The notes below the pieces were generated by a model. That model was not told the origin of the DNA. It saw nothing but the letters and a program-made list of their open reading frames with translations, and ran no database searches. From Parcubacteria group bacterium (GTDB lineage: Bacteria > Patescibacteriota > Minisyncoccia > Phycocordibacterales > CALRBT01), in NCBI GenBank assembly GCA_943354475.1, contig CALRBT010000009.1:1-46010 (forward strand): a stretch of DNA of 46,010 nucleotides, in the 5' to 3' direction. Shown one piece after another: positions 7,385 to 15,698 of this stretch. Both the position numbers and the translations under genes were made by a program. How positions within the stretch are numbered: the stretch's first letter is position 1; every line of letters begins with the position of its first letter.

Positions 7385-8254
7385 ATGCGAATGGAAGAGC
7401 TCAACAAAACACAAATTGTGCTCCTGACTATTTTTGTGACATTCGTTACTTCAATTGCCACAGGTATCGTGACCGTGACACTCCTTAGTCAGGCACCTCC
7501 TGGTATCACTAATGTTATTGACCATGTGGTTGAAAAGACAATAGAAAAAGTGGTGCCCGCTGCGGTTACTGGTCAAACCGCGACAGTGGTGAGAGAAAGT
7601 GTGAAGGTCATCAACTCTGAAGATCTAACGATAGCGGCCATCGATCGCAATCAAAAAAGTATCTGGAGAATCCATGGAATTCCCACAGGAGGGTCTGACA
7701 GCAGCGAAGTAACTTTTTATGGATTTGGCTTTGTTCTCAGTAAAGAAGGGGTACTCGTTGCAGACAGTTCAGCGGTTGGTGAAGGAATTTCATACCGAGC
7801 AAATGATGTTAGTGGAAAGGTTTTCAAGCTTGAATTTTTGAAAACTGATTTGAAACGCAGGCTGGCATTCTTTAAAATAATTTCAACTGAAAAGGATAAA
7901 CCTGATTTGGTCCCTGTGAGTATTACCGATGCAAATACGCTCAAGATTGGCCAAACCGTTATTGCCATGGGCGGGCGGGATAAAAGCAATTCTGTCTCGG
8001 TCGGTATTATTTCAAGTTTAGATCAAGACAAAAGTGACGCTACTGGCGCAAATGCTGTCACTACAATTTACACAACCACTGACTTGAAACCTCTCTATGT
8101 AGGTAGCCTCCTCATAAATACAAGTGGTGAGGTTACTGGGTTTTATCGTTATGTTGGAGAATACGGCAACTATTTTCCACTTCCAAGCGTAAGAGATATG
8201 ACTGCTATTGTATTGCCTCAAGGGGCAGGGTCCACTACCCCAATAGTGAGATAA
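7385..8254 (+). CDS. Membrane-anchored trypsin/HtrA-like protein, probably catalytically dead
   Basis: 289 aa: an N-terminal membrane anchor (about residues 8-32) and a periplasm-facing domain with the trypsin-like fold pattern of HtrA proteases, for example SIWRIHG, VTFYGFGFVLSKEGVLVAD, and VIAMGGRDKSNSVSVGIISS. The positions where the triad is expected appear changed: the His loop reads VLVADSS where TNYHV-like would be expected, the Asp loop reads RRLAFFKI, and the Ser loop reads PLYVGSLLIN in place of NSGGPL. I infer a pseudoprotease with a binding or scaffold role. No PDZ domain is seen. It precedes clpB by 93 bp. Confidence 0.6.
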   Translation: MRMEELNKTQIVLLTIFVTFVTSIATGIVTVTLLSQAPPGITNVIDHVVEKTIEKVVPAAVTGQTATVVRESVKVINSEDLTIAAIDRNQKSIWRIHGIPTGGSDSSEVTFYGFGFVLSKEGVLVADSSAVGEGISYRANDVSGKVFKLEFLKTDLKRRLAFFKIISTEKDKPDLVPVSITDANTLKIGQTVIAMGGRDKSNSVSVGIISSLDQDKSDATGANAVTTIYTTTDLKPLYVGSLLINTSGEVTGFYRYVGEYGNYFPLPSVRDMTAIVLPQGAGSTTPIVR

Positions 8255-8347
8255 AAATCATGAAAGAAGTTATTGACTTTATTAAAAAACATTATACAAT
8301 TAAAACATCATTATAATCGAGTTACTATCACCTAAACTTTTAAATCA

Positions 8348-11029
8348 ATGCCCCCATTTCATAACTTTACAACCAAAGCCAGGGACGCTCTTCGAAAAGC
8401 TCATGAGCTCGCTATTGAACGTGGACAGAACCATGTTAATCCGTTGCATCTACTCACTGCACTTCTCTTACAAGAAGAGAGTATGGTCGCATCTATTCTT
8501 GACCGTCTTGAGATTGATACGATGTTGATGACGGATTCTTTGATTGAGGCGATGGAGGGAGTAGAAGGTTCTTCAACGCTCGCTCCGTCATATCAGATTT
8601 ACCTTACCCCAGAGCTCGCCCAAGTACTTGAATCATCCAGCAAGATTGCTTCACGAATGAATGATGAATTTGTATCAACGGAGCATCTCTTTATTGCAGT
8701 CATTGAGACTCCGGGAGCGGCGCGTGAGATGCTTGCCCGTTTCCGCATTGAAAAGACGCGCGTACTTGAAATATTAGAAGAATTGAAATCAAGCAAGATT
8801 ACTGATGTGAGCCAGGGTAAGAAATTTAAATCACTCTCAAAGTACACCCGCAACCTTACACAACTCGCTAAAGAGAATAAGCTCGACCCTGTCATTGGTC
8901 GTGATGAAGAGATTCGTCGCATCATCCAGATTCTCTCCAGGCGCACCAAGAACAATCCAATCCTAATTGGTGAAGCAGGAACCGGTAAGACCGCAATTGC
9001 CGAAGGTTTGGCGCTTCGCATTGCAACCAATGATGTACCAGAGTCCCTCAAGGACAAGGAGCTCGTCTCGCTTGATTTAGGATTACTCATTGCTGGAACC
9101 AAGTATCGTGGTGAATTTGAAGAACGCTTGAAGAGTATTATGAAAGAAATCGAACGCTCTGATGGCAAGGTTATCGTCTTTATCGATGAAATTCATACGA
9201 TTGTCGGTGCAGGAGCGGCAGAAGGCGCAATGGATGCTTCCAATATGCTAAAGCCCGCGCTTGCTCGTGGTGAGCTCCGTGCTATCGGCGCTACGACACT
9301 CAAAGAGTATCAGAAGCATATCGAACGAGATCCAGCACTCACGCGTCGCTTCCAACCTGTCTATGTCAACGAGCCATCAGCAGAGGATGCTATTGCGATC
9401 CTGCGAGGGCTGAAGGAGAAGTATGAACTCTTTCACGGAGTTAAAATCACTGACGATGCAATTATTGCAGCGGTTAATCTCAGTAGCCGCTATATCACCG
9501 ACAGATTCTTGCCTGATAAAGCAGTTGACCTGATTGATGAGGCCGCATCATCACTCCGAATTTCACTTGAGAACAAACCAGCGCTCCTCGAGGACACTGA
9601 TCGCAAGATTATGCGACTGCAGATTGAACGAGAAGCACTTCGTAATGAGGCAGAGCTAACCACGGATAAGAAATCAAAAGCAAGACTTAAGGATATTGAA
9701 AAAGAAATCAGTGACCTTAAAGAGAAAACATCAGAGCTTGAACTCAAGTGGAAGAATGAGCGCGAAGTGGTTGTTGAAATCAGGAGAATCAAGAAAGAAC
9801 TTGAATCGTATCGCATTGAAGCGGAGGGTGCGGAAGCCAGAGCCGATCTCTCAAAGGCAGCAGAAATTCGTTACGGTAAAATTCCAAATCTCGAAAAAGA
9901 TCTTGATGGTAAGAACAAGAAACTAAAGAAATTACAAAGCTCAAGAAGGATTCTTCGAGAAGAAGTGACCGAAGCGGAGATTGCTGACGTTGTTTCTCGC
10001 TGGACTCGTATTCCAGTTACAAGGATGCTTGCCGAAGAAGAGGATAAATTAAGTCAAATGGAGGAGCACCTCAAGGCGCGAATCATTGGTCAGGATGATG
10101 CGGTTAATAAAATTTCAAATGCAGTAAAGATGTCGCGGGCGGGAATCTCAGACCCAAATCGTCCAATCGGTTCATTTATTTTCTTAGGGCCAACGGGAGT
10201 CGGTAAGACTGAGCTCACCAAGGCGTTGGCTGAATTTATGTTTGATGATGATAAGGCGCTGATCCGAGTGGATATGTCTGAGTACATGGAGCGACACGCA
10301 ATCTCCAAGATTATCGGCTCACCTCCAGGCTATGTTGGACACGAAGAAGGGGGAAGTATCACCGAGATGGTTCGCCATCGGCCATATTCAGTACTACTCT
10401 TCGATGAAATCGAGAAGGCGCACCCAGAAGTGTTCAATATTCTACTCCAGGTCCTCGATAATGGACGCCTCACTGATGCCAAAGGGCGACTGGTTAACTT
10501 CAAGAATACGATTATTATCCTCACGTCAAACATTGGCGCACAGTACATCGACCGAATGGAAAAAATTGGGTTTGAAGGAAACAAGACTGCAACCGCTGAT
10601 TACAACGAGGCAAAGAATAAAGTACTTGCAACACTCAAAGACCATTTCCGTCCAGAGTTCCTAAACCGCCTTGATGACATCATTGTCTTCGATATCTTAA
10701 GTCACGACGCAATCAAGCGAATCGTTGAACTCCAGGTTGCTATTGTGAAAGAGCGATTGGCGACCAAGGAGATTAATCTCGAACTAACCCCTGAAGTCTT
10801 TGAGTATTTGGCAAAGGAAGGGTACAGTCCGCAATATGGTGCTAGACCGCTCAAGCGTTTGATTCAGAACAAAATCCTTTCACCTGTTGCAACCATGATG
10901 ATTTCTCGCAAGGCAGAGAAGGGGAGTACGGTAGTTGTATCAATTAAAGACGGAGAATTCGCCTTTGAGGCGAAGCGTCCGAGAGTGAAGAGTGATTATG
11001 TTAAGAGCTCTCAAGAGGTAGTTTCGTAG
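8348..11029 (+). CDS. clpB: ATP-dependent chaperone ClpB-type AAA+ ATPase
   Basis: 893-aa Hsp100 disaggregase. Domains in order: Clp N-terminal repeats (about 1-150), AAA-1 with Walker [10 protein letters not shown] near residue 208 and VFIDEIHT, a long middle coiled-coil domain (about 415-545) of ClpB size, AAA-2 with Walker [10 protein letters not shown] near residue 614 and LFDEIEKAH, and a C-terminal D2-small domain ending in [10 protein letters not shown]. The full-length M-domain favours ClpB over ClpC, though CPR proteins of this type are often simply labelled Clp ATPase. The start ATG follows a CCTAAACTTTTAAATCA leader without a Shine-Dalgarno sequence. Confidence 0.93.
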   Translation: MPPFHNFTTKARDALRKAHELAIERGQNHVNPLHLLTALLLQEESMVASILDRLEIDTMLMTDSLIEAMEGVEGSSTLAPSYQIYLTPELAQVLESSSKIASRMNDEFVSTEHLFIAVIETPGAAREMLARFRIEKTRVLEILEELKSSKITDVSQGKKFKSLSKYTRNLTQLAKENKLDPVIGRDEEIRRIIQILSRRTKNNPILIGEAGTGKTAIAEGLALRIATNDVPESLKDKELVSLDLGLLIAGTKYRGEFEERLKSIMKEIERSDGKVIVFIDEIHTIVGAGAAEGAMDASNMLKPALARGELRAIGATTLKEYQKHIERDPALTRRFQPVYVNEPSAEDAIAILRGLKEKYELFHGVKITDDAIIAAVNLSSRYITDRFLPDKAVDLIDEAASSLRISLENKPALLEDTDRKIMRLQIEREALRNEAELTTDKKSKARLKDIEKEISDLKEKTSELELKWKNEREVVVEIRRIKKELESYRIEAEGAEARADLSKAAEIRYGKIPNLEKDLDGKNKKLKKLQSSRRILREEVTEAEIADVVSRWTRIPVTRMLAEEEDKLSQMEEHLKARIIGQDDAVNKISNAVKMSRAGISDPNRPIGSFIFLGPTGVGKTELTKALAEFMFDDDKALIRVDMSEYMERHAISKIIGSPPGYVGHEEGGSITEMVRHRPYSVLLFDEIEKAHPEVFNILLQVLDNGRLTDAKGRLVNFKNTIIILTSNIGAQYIDRMEKIGFEGNKTATADYNEAKNKVLATLKDHFRPEFLNRLDDIIVFDILSHDAIKRIVELQVAIVKERLATKEINLELTPEVFEYLAKEGYSPQYGARPLKRLIQNKILSPVATMMISRKAEKGSTVVVSIKDGEFAFEAKRPRVKSDYVKSSQEVVS

Positions 11030-11155
11030 AATTTCCATATTCGGCACATTTCTTTGTTGCTTCGTCATCAATTTCTTCCGCCGTACGTTCAGTACGTCTA
11101 CAGAAATTGATTTCCTTACGCCTTGAACTGTGCTCAAATCTGTAAATTCTGTTTA
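11027..11155. repeat. Nested inverted-repeat structure downstream of clpB
   Basis: Outer arms AGAATTT/AAATTCT, an inner pair ATCAATTTCT/AGAAATTGAT and a core GTAC/GTAC make a multi-branched palindrome in the gap after the clpB stop. It resembles in style the structures at 11581-11694 and 29371-29459. Confidence 0.55.
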
Positions 11156-11160
11156 TACTA

Positions 11161-11208
11161 AAAACCAACAAAAATCAAAGTCGAGAGACTTTGATTTTTG
11201 TTGGTTTT
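11161..11208. terminator. 22-bp stem hairpin, bidirectional terminator
   Basis: Perfect arms 11161-11182 and 11187-11208 with loop GAGA. The arms begin AAAACCAAC and end GTTGGTTTT, so a T-rich tail follows on either strand. It likely ends tRNA-Tyr transcription on the minus strand. Confidence 0.8.
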
Positions 11209-11218
11209 GTTTCGTTTG

Positions 11219-11301
11219 TGCGCCGGGAAGGATTCGAACCTTCGGAGCCGTGAGGCGACAGATTTACAGTCTGTTGTAATTGACCACTCTACCACCGACG
11301 C
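11219..11301 (-). tRNA. tRNA-Tyr (anticodon GTA)
   Basis: Acceptor GCGTCGG/CCGGCGC, anticodon stem with ACTGTAAATC, long variable arm, and T-arm AAGGTTCGAATCCTT. CCA is not encoded. No trailer cassette follows, only a plain hairpin terminator. Confidence 0.95.
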
Positions 11302-11409
11302 TTTCTTGTCCCAATACCTTACACCAAAATCAGCTAAAACTCAAAGATTCTATATATGGTTGACCAAATTGCCCAAATAAACTATAGTGTCAGGACTTAA
11401 ATTATAGAT

Positions 11410-11565
11410 ATGTCACAGGACCAACTCATCATTTTAAAAAACAAAGAGACCGGCGAGGTCTATTGGACGCGCAAGCACAAGAAGAAAGTGACTCGAAAAA
11501 TCGCTCTAAAAAAGTATAGCCCAAAACTCCGTAAGCATGTGATGTTTAACGAAGTGAAAAAATAA
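11410..11565 (+). CDS. rpmG: 50S ribosomal protein L33
   Basis: 51-aa protein that reads as L33: IILKNKETGEVYWTRKHKKK, then KKYSPKLRKHVMFNEVKK. It carries no CXXC pairs, so it is the zinc-free type. A TATAGT box lies about 20 bp upstream of the ATG. Single gene between tRNA-Tyr (opposite strand) and tRNA-Trp. Confidence 0.93.
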   Translation: MSQDQLIILKNKETGEVYWTRKHKKKVTRKIALKKYSPKLRKHVMFNEVKK

Positions 11566-11580
11566 GGACTCATTCGTACG

Positions 11581-11694
11581 ATTGTTCGAAAGTGCACGCA
11601 TAAACCCGCCCAGCTGCGGGTTTTGCTCTGCTCATACTCGTTTCAGCTTCGCTGACCATGCAAACGAGCACTGCGCAAGGCATTTTCGAACAAT
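11581..11694. repeat. Large stem-loop after rpmG with an inner terminator hairpin
   Basis: Outer arms ATTGTTCGAAA (11581-11591) and TTTCGAACAAT (11684-11694) enclose a terminator-like hairpin AACCCGC...GCGGGTTTT (about 11603-11623) and a second inner hairpin with CAGCTTCGCTG. It probably ends rpmG transcription. Confidence 0.65.
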
Positions 11695-11791
11695 GTACTC
11701 ACTCGTTTACGTTTAGACCAGCAACTTATATTTTCTAGATGGTAATTTCGTATTTTTACCGGAGTATCGTATAGTAGAGGGGTTAAATAAC

Positions 11792-11865
11792 GGGCCTATA
11801 GTTCAGTGGTAGAATAACGCACTCCAAACGCGTTGACCGAGGTTCGAATCCTCGTGGGCCCGCCA
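11792..11865 (+). tRNA. tRNA-Trp (anticodon CCA)
   Basis: Acceptor GGGCCTA/TGGGCCC, anticodon loop CTCCAAA, T-arm CGAGGTTCGAATCCTCG, G discriminator and encoded CCA (11863-11865). The anticodon stem ACGCA/CGCGT ends in one A-C mismatch. Trailer unit 5 follows directly. Confidence 0.93.
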
Positions 11866-12020
11866 ACAAAAACCGCTTCTGCGGATTTTTGTGCGGGTCC
11901 AAGCAAGGTGTCTGCGCACCTTGCGTCGAGGATTCGAAAAGGTTCCCCCATATTTCTCGACTGTGTTATTGTCGAGAAATGGGAAACCTGTACTGGTCCT
12001 GTAAGGACCGAATCCTCGTG
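11866..12020 (+). repeat. tRNA-trailer repeat unit 5 (after tRNA-Trp)
   Basis: Plus-strand member of the family. It has antisense acceptor GCGGGTCCA (11893-11901, one mismatch), a 25-nt hairpin (11902-11926, stem GCAAGGTG/CACCTTGC), antisense T-arm CGAGGATTCGAA (11927-11938, exact), a hairpin cassette with TTTCTCGAC/GTCGAGAAA, box CTGTACTG, hairpin GGTCCT-GTA-AGGACC (11995-12009) and direct T-arm copy GAATCCTCGTG (12010-12020). Being 9 kb away and on the other strand, it shows that the family is not limited to the tRNA cluster. Confidence 0.88.
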
Positions 12021-12036
12021 TAAATTTTTCAATTAT

Positions 12037-13095
12037 ATGAAATCCCCTGATTATGTAACCCACGGCACGAGTTCCGAGAAGGATGCCGAAAAAATCAAAA
12101 AAGAAGGATTCGAGGCGCAGGAAGGCCGCGCGACTGTTTCGGGCGATTTAATTTATGCCTTTGAGTGGGCAACAAAACAAGAACGAAGAAAAGGAAGTAA
12201 AAGTGAGAGTGAAATCGGCGAAGAAGAAAAAGGGCGAATGGTAATAATGAAAGTGCCAGAAGACAAGTCGGTTGATTACGCAACGCACACAGGCGCGGAA
12301 GTCGATGATGAATCAAAAGAGGTTACTGGTTACTCTTCAAAACATGAGTCTGGTAGGAAACAACTCGCCATTTACCAGGAAGGAGATGTTGTTGAGAAGA
12401 GGAAAGAAATTGAACGAGCCAAACAAGAATTGAAAGATTTGAACGTTCAATTTTCAGTTTTTCTTGGGGAGAATAATGTTGACCCTGACCAAATCAAATC
12501 AAGAGATGATTTGGTGGAAGCTATAAAGACTTTTGATATCAAAAAGAAAATTGAAATTTTGAAAAAAGCCGAAGAACTTGAAAAACAACGAACGGAAAAG
12601 AGAAAAGAGGCCGAGCCAAATGTTGCTATTTCACAAGAAAATATTTTAATGAGTGTTGTTCCAACCGCAGAACTTGGAGAAAAGCTAGGCGAGCTTTCTC
12701 AAAAAATAAGAAACCTAGAAGCAGTTGATCTAGAAAATTTTACTGATGAAATCTCTAAAATTATTGAGGACAATAAAGAAAATTTTCTAGCTTCAGGTTT
12801 AGACGTTCGGGAAGTTATAGGAAATCTTTTGACTTCAACAATGGAAACAGAAATCGTAAATATGGTCAGGTCGCTCTCTATGGATGTAAAAAGAACGCAA
12901 GGTTATGAAATATATAACCGTGGCAAAGACGAAGTAAAAGAAAAAGTGGTTAATAAAGAGCAGTTGAGGCAAAAGCTTGAAAAAGTTCTTGTCATGATTG
13001 AAGCTGACGACTTTGATATTGGAATGGAAACACTTAATAGGTACATTAGAGTGAATGTGAAAAAGTTATTGGAAGAATTGAATAATAAAATTTAA
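12037..13095 (+). CDS. ADP-ribosyltransferase-like N-terminus with coiled-coil tail, unknown function
   Basis: 352 aa from ATG 12037; an upstream in-frame ATG would run through tRNA-Trp and is rejected. The N-terminal ~120 residues (YVTHGTSSEKDAEKIKKEGF, GDLIYAFEWATKQ, GRKQLAIYQ) resemble the H-G-T opening of ART-fold enzymes. I cannot verify the NAD site, so this is an inference. The rest is charged and helical, likely coiled coil. It is the first gene after tRNA-Trp and its trailer unit, opening an accessory island. Confidence 0.55.
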   Translation: MKSPDYVTHGTSSEKDAEKIKKEGFEAQEGRATVSGDLIYAFEWATKQERRKGSKSESEIGEEEKGRMVIMKVPEDKSVDYATHTGAEVDDESKEVTGYSSKHESGRKQLAIYQEGDVVEKRKEIERAKQELKDLNVQFSVFLGENNVDPDQIKSRDDLVEAIKTFDIKKKIEILKKAEELEKQRTEKRKEAEPNVAISQENILMSVVPTAELGEKLGELSQKIRNLEAVDLENFTDEISKIIEDNKENFLASGLDVREVIGNLLTSTMETEIVNMVRSLSMDVKRTQGYEIYNRGKDEVKEKVVNKEQLRQKLEKVLVMIEADDFDIGMETLNRYIRVNVKKLLEELNNKI

Positions 13096-13148
13096 TTTAC
13101 TTTTCTAAATATCAAGATCTATTCTAATATTCTAAAAATTAATAACCT

Positions 13149-14057
13149 ATGACCCTCACTCAAGACGAATTAAAATTTAATCTTCAGAAAGTTTTTGGTA
13201 AGGAAATTACTCAACTTACTTTAAAAGGAAAAGGGTATTGTAATAACGCGTATTATATTGAAACAGTTGATGGTGAGAGGTATATCGTTAAAGAAGAACT
13301 GGAGGGTAAGAAAATCAACGAGCAAAATAGTTTAGTGGTTGAAGGAAGAGTGCTTCAGCAATTGAGTGGTCTGAGCCTCTCTACACCTTTGCCGAAAGTG
13401 GTTTTTGTTTCCGAAGAATTAAAAATGTATGGGTATGAATATATCGAAGGAGAAATGATGAAAGAGGTATGGGACTCATGTACCGAAGAAGAGAAGATTG
13501 GTATTTGCCGTAAATTAGGATCATTTCATGCAGAAATTGGTAAAAAATTCACCAAAGAAATGGCAGAAGCTGTTGGTGTTGAAATAAACAACTCTGTTGG
13601 ATTACATCCTGAAGTAATAAAGGAATATGACAGATTGAGCACTGATCCTAAGGTGCCCGAAGATTTCAGAAATCTTGTAAAAGAAGCGAAAGTTATATTT
13701 GACAGATCTCTTGATAAGGCTGTCTTTCAATTCATTCATAATGATTCGCATCACGAAAATATCCTTGTTAAGGACAAGATAATCTCTGGAATTATTGATT
13801 TCGGCGATGCGGAATATGGAGAGGTTGCCAAGGAGTTTTCTCGCTACATTAGGGACTTTCCTGATTACTTTGAATATATTGTTTCGTCGTATGAAGAAGA
13901 ATCTGGGAACAAACTCTCCAGAGCAAGGCTTATTAGTAATGCGCTCATTTCTGGTTTTGTTGATATTATTGAGAATTATCAGAAGGGTGGAGATGACCGT
14001 GTTCAGGCAGAAAGTGCTATAGAGAAATATCGATTCCTTTTTGCTAATATTAAATAA
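13149..14057 (+). CDS. APH-family phosphotransferase (protein-kinase-like fold)
   Basis: 302 aa with the aminoglycoside phosphotransferase/choline kinase layout. The N-lobe has a Gly-rich loop LKGKGYCNNAYYIET and the lysine in RYIVKEE. The catalytic loop is FIHNDSHHENILV and the metal-binding segment is IIDFGDAEYG. The substrate is unknown; the family covers small-molecule and sugar kinases as well as antibiotic resistance, and nothing here points to resistance. It lies 53 bp after the ART-like gene and 4 bp before the DUF6624 gene. Confidence 0.85.
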   Translation: MTLTQDELKFNLQKVFGKEITQLTLKGKGYCNNAYYIETVDGERYIVKEELEGKKINEQNSLVVEGRVLQQLSGLSLSTPLPKVVFVSEELKMYGYEYIEGEMMKEVWDSCTEEEKIGICRKLGSFHAEIGKKFTKEMAEAVGVEINNSVGLHPEVIKEYDRLSTDPKVPEDFRNLVKEAKVIFDRSLDKAVFQFIHNDSHHENILVKDKIISGIIDFGDAEYGEVAKEFSRYIRDFPDYFEYIVSSYEEESGNKLSRARLISNALISGFVDIIENYQKGGDDRVQAESAIEKYRFLFANIK

Positions 14058-14061
14058 AATT

Positions 14062-14607
14062 ATGGAAGATTCCCCTCAACAAAAAACGCCAGAAATTCAG
14101 TATCCAGAAATTGCAGTAGAAATAACTGCAATGAGAGACGCTGATCAAGAAATGAGGCAAAGAGCATTAGATAATGATTACGTTATTGAATCTGAAGAAG
14201 ATGATAATCTTGATAAGAAAAACACAGAAAAAATGAGAGAAATAATTGATGAGATTGGCTGGCCCTCTGCTTCAAAGGTTGGAAAAGATGCTTCAATCGC
14301 CGCATGGTTATTGGTCCAACACGCAGATCATGACGTAGATTTTCAGTCTCGTTGTTTGTCACTTATTCAAGAGTTACCTGTGGGTGAAGTTCGTCCTCAA
14401 GATATTGCCCTTCTCACGGATAGAATTAGGGTAAATAGTGGACAGCCACAAGTCTACGGCACACAGTTTAGAGAAGTAGGTGGTAAACATGTTCCAAAAG
14501 ATATTGAAGACATAGAAACTGTGGATGAAAGACGAAAAGTAATGGGGTTAGATACTCTAGAAGAAAACATTAGGAGAATGTACGAAAAATATCCAATGAA
14601 ATCGTGA
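14062..14607 (+). CDS. DUF6624 family protein
   Basis: 181 aa from ATG 14062, four bases after the kinase stop, so translationally coupled. The signature GWPSASKVGKDASIAAWLLV with QHADHD, FQSRCL, LTDRIRVNSG and QVYGTQF matches the DUF6624 pattern that I know from scattered bacteria. The conserved His-Asp cluster suggests a metal or catalytic site, but the function is unknown. A terminator-like hairpin overlaps its stop. Confidence 0.75.
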   Translation: MEDSPQQKTPEIQYPEIAVEITAMRDADQEMRQRALDNDYVIESEEDDNLDKKNTEKMREIIDEIGWPSASKVGKDASIAAWLLVQHADHDVDFQSRCLSLIQELPVGEVRPQDIALLTDRIRVNSGQPQVYGTQFREVGGKHVPKDIEDIETVDERRKVMGLDTLEENIRRMYEKYPMKS

Positions 14608-14626
14608 GGTTTAGCCTCACGGTTTT
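14603..14626 (+). terminator. Terminator at the end of the kinase-DUF6624 pair
   Basis: CGTGAGG (14603-14609) pairs with CCTCACG (14615-14621), followed by GTTTTAGTTT. It overlaps the DUF6624 stop codon. Confidence 0.75.
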
Positions 14627-14685
14627 AGTTTACTTTTGGAATATCAGGTGAAAAATGATTAAAAACATAACGTTAATATAAAAAT

Positions 14686-15093
14686 ATGTACCTAATCCCA
14701 ATAGAAGCCAGAGTTTCAGAGATAAACGGCAGAGGTGTGTTTACTTTGGAGAAAATACCAAAAGGGAAAATGGTTTGGAAATATGTTCCTGAGCATGATA
14801 GTAGTATGTCAGTTGAAGAATTCAACAATCTAAACGAAGAATCAAAAATGGAGATAGATAGAATTGCATATTTATCCACTGTATCAAATAAGTACATATA
14901 TCCACCTGAGGGTGATCCAGCTAGATTTACCAATCATAGTAAGGATAACAATCTCACTGTTGTTTTTGACAAAGGGGTATCAGAAGAACCGCTATTTATG
15001 GCTAATCGAGATATTGAGATAGGAGAGGAACTCACTAATAATTATTTAGAGTTTGATCCGAATATAACGGAAAATCAGCCAGAATGGATTTAG
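14686..15093 (+). CDS. SET-domain protein (putative lysine methyltransferase)
   Basis: 135 aa, essentially a bare SET domain. Visible are GRGVFTLEKIPKGKMVW (SET-N), RFTNHSKDNNL (the NHS motif of the SAM pocket) and ANRDIEIGEELTNNY (the catalytic Tyr region). No pre- or post-SET zinc sites. Bacterial SET proteins of this size methylate lysines of unknown targets. The ATG sits just behind a TATAAA-like run, suggesting a very short leader. Confidence 0.85.
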   Translation: MYLIPIEARVSEINGRGVFTLEKIPKGKMVWKYVPEHDSSMSVEEFNNLNEESKMEIDRIAYLSTVSNKYIYPPEGDPARFTNHSKDNNLTVVFDKGVSEEPLFMANRDIEIGEELTNNYLEFDPNITENQPEWI

Positions 15094-15117
15094 GGGATTA
15101 AATTTGGTTAAGTTTGT

Positions 15118-15123
15118 TATACT
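15118..15123 (+). promoter_or_regulatory. Extended -10 element of the NYN gene
   Basis: TATACT preceded by TG and one base, ending 6 bp before the start codon. Transcription would begin at or next to the GTG. Confidence 0.6.
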
Positions 15124-15129
15124 GAGGAT

Positions 15130-15606
15130 GTGAATAATTTCGCCTTTATTGATGCTCAAAACGTTCATCTCGGAATTAAATCTCTCGGATGGGTTTTGGA
15201 TTGGAAAAAGTTTAGAGTGTATCTAAAGGATAAGTATGCGGTGAGCACGGCTTACTTGTTTATAGGTTTTTTGGATTCTAACCAAAAACTTTACTCAACC
15301 CTTCAGAAGGCGGGATATATTTTGATATTTAAGCCGATTATTCTTGATGGTGATGGTAAAGCAAAAGGTAATTGTGATGCAGACTTAATACTTCATGCAA
15401 TTCTTGAAAAAGATAACTACAACAGAGCTGTCATTGTAACGAGTGATGGGGATTTCTATTCTCTGGTGAGACATTTGCACGAACAAGAAAAACTTGAGAT
15501 GGTACTCAGTCCGTATTCAGAAACTTGCTCGAAACTTTTAAAAAAGGAGGCAAAAGAAAGAATAAACTATATGGATAATTTGAATAGAAAAATAGGTGGT
15601 AAATGA
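15130..15606 (+). CDS. NYN-domain (PIN-like) ribonuclease, LabA/DUF88 type
   Basis: 158 aa with the NYN fold motifs: FAFIDAQNVH (first Asp), GNCDADLILHA (central Asp pair) and VTSDGDFYSLV (third acidic site), the usual metal-binding acidic set. The GTG start at 15130 is chosen because the only nearby ATG (15128) is followed at once by TGA. An extended -10 TGTTATACT ends 6 bp before the GTG, so the message is probably leaderless. Last gene of the accessory island. Confidence 0.85.
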   Translation: MNNFAFIDAQNVHLGIKSLGWVLDWKKFRVYLKDKYAVSTAYLFIGFLDSNQKLYSTLQKAGYILIFKPIILDGDGKAKGNCDADLILHAILEKDNYNRAVIVTSDGDFYSLVRHLHEQEKLEMVLSPYSETCSKLLKKEAKERINYMDNLNRKIGGK

Positions 15607-15647
15607 AAACGCACCGCCCAGACACAGGAGACTGGGAAGTGCGCTTT
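15606..15647. terminator. Hairpin between NYN gene and miaA
   Basis: AAAACGCAC (15606-15614) with GTGCGCTTT (15639-15647) and inner CCCAG/CTGGG. It lies between convergent genes and can end both. Confidence 0.7.
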
Positions 15648-15698
15648 CTTATGGATAAAAATAGTATAGCACATCATTATTGACGGTCAATAGTATGT

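Noticed and set aside
11833-12036. N-terminal extension of the ART-like protein starting inside tRNA-Trp
   Set aside because: That part of the frame is tRNA and trailer sequence; ATG 12037 is the first credible start.
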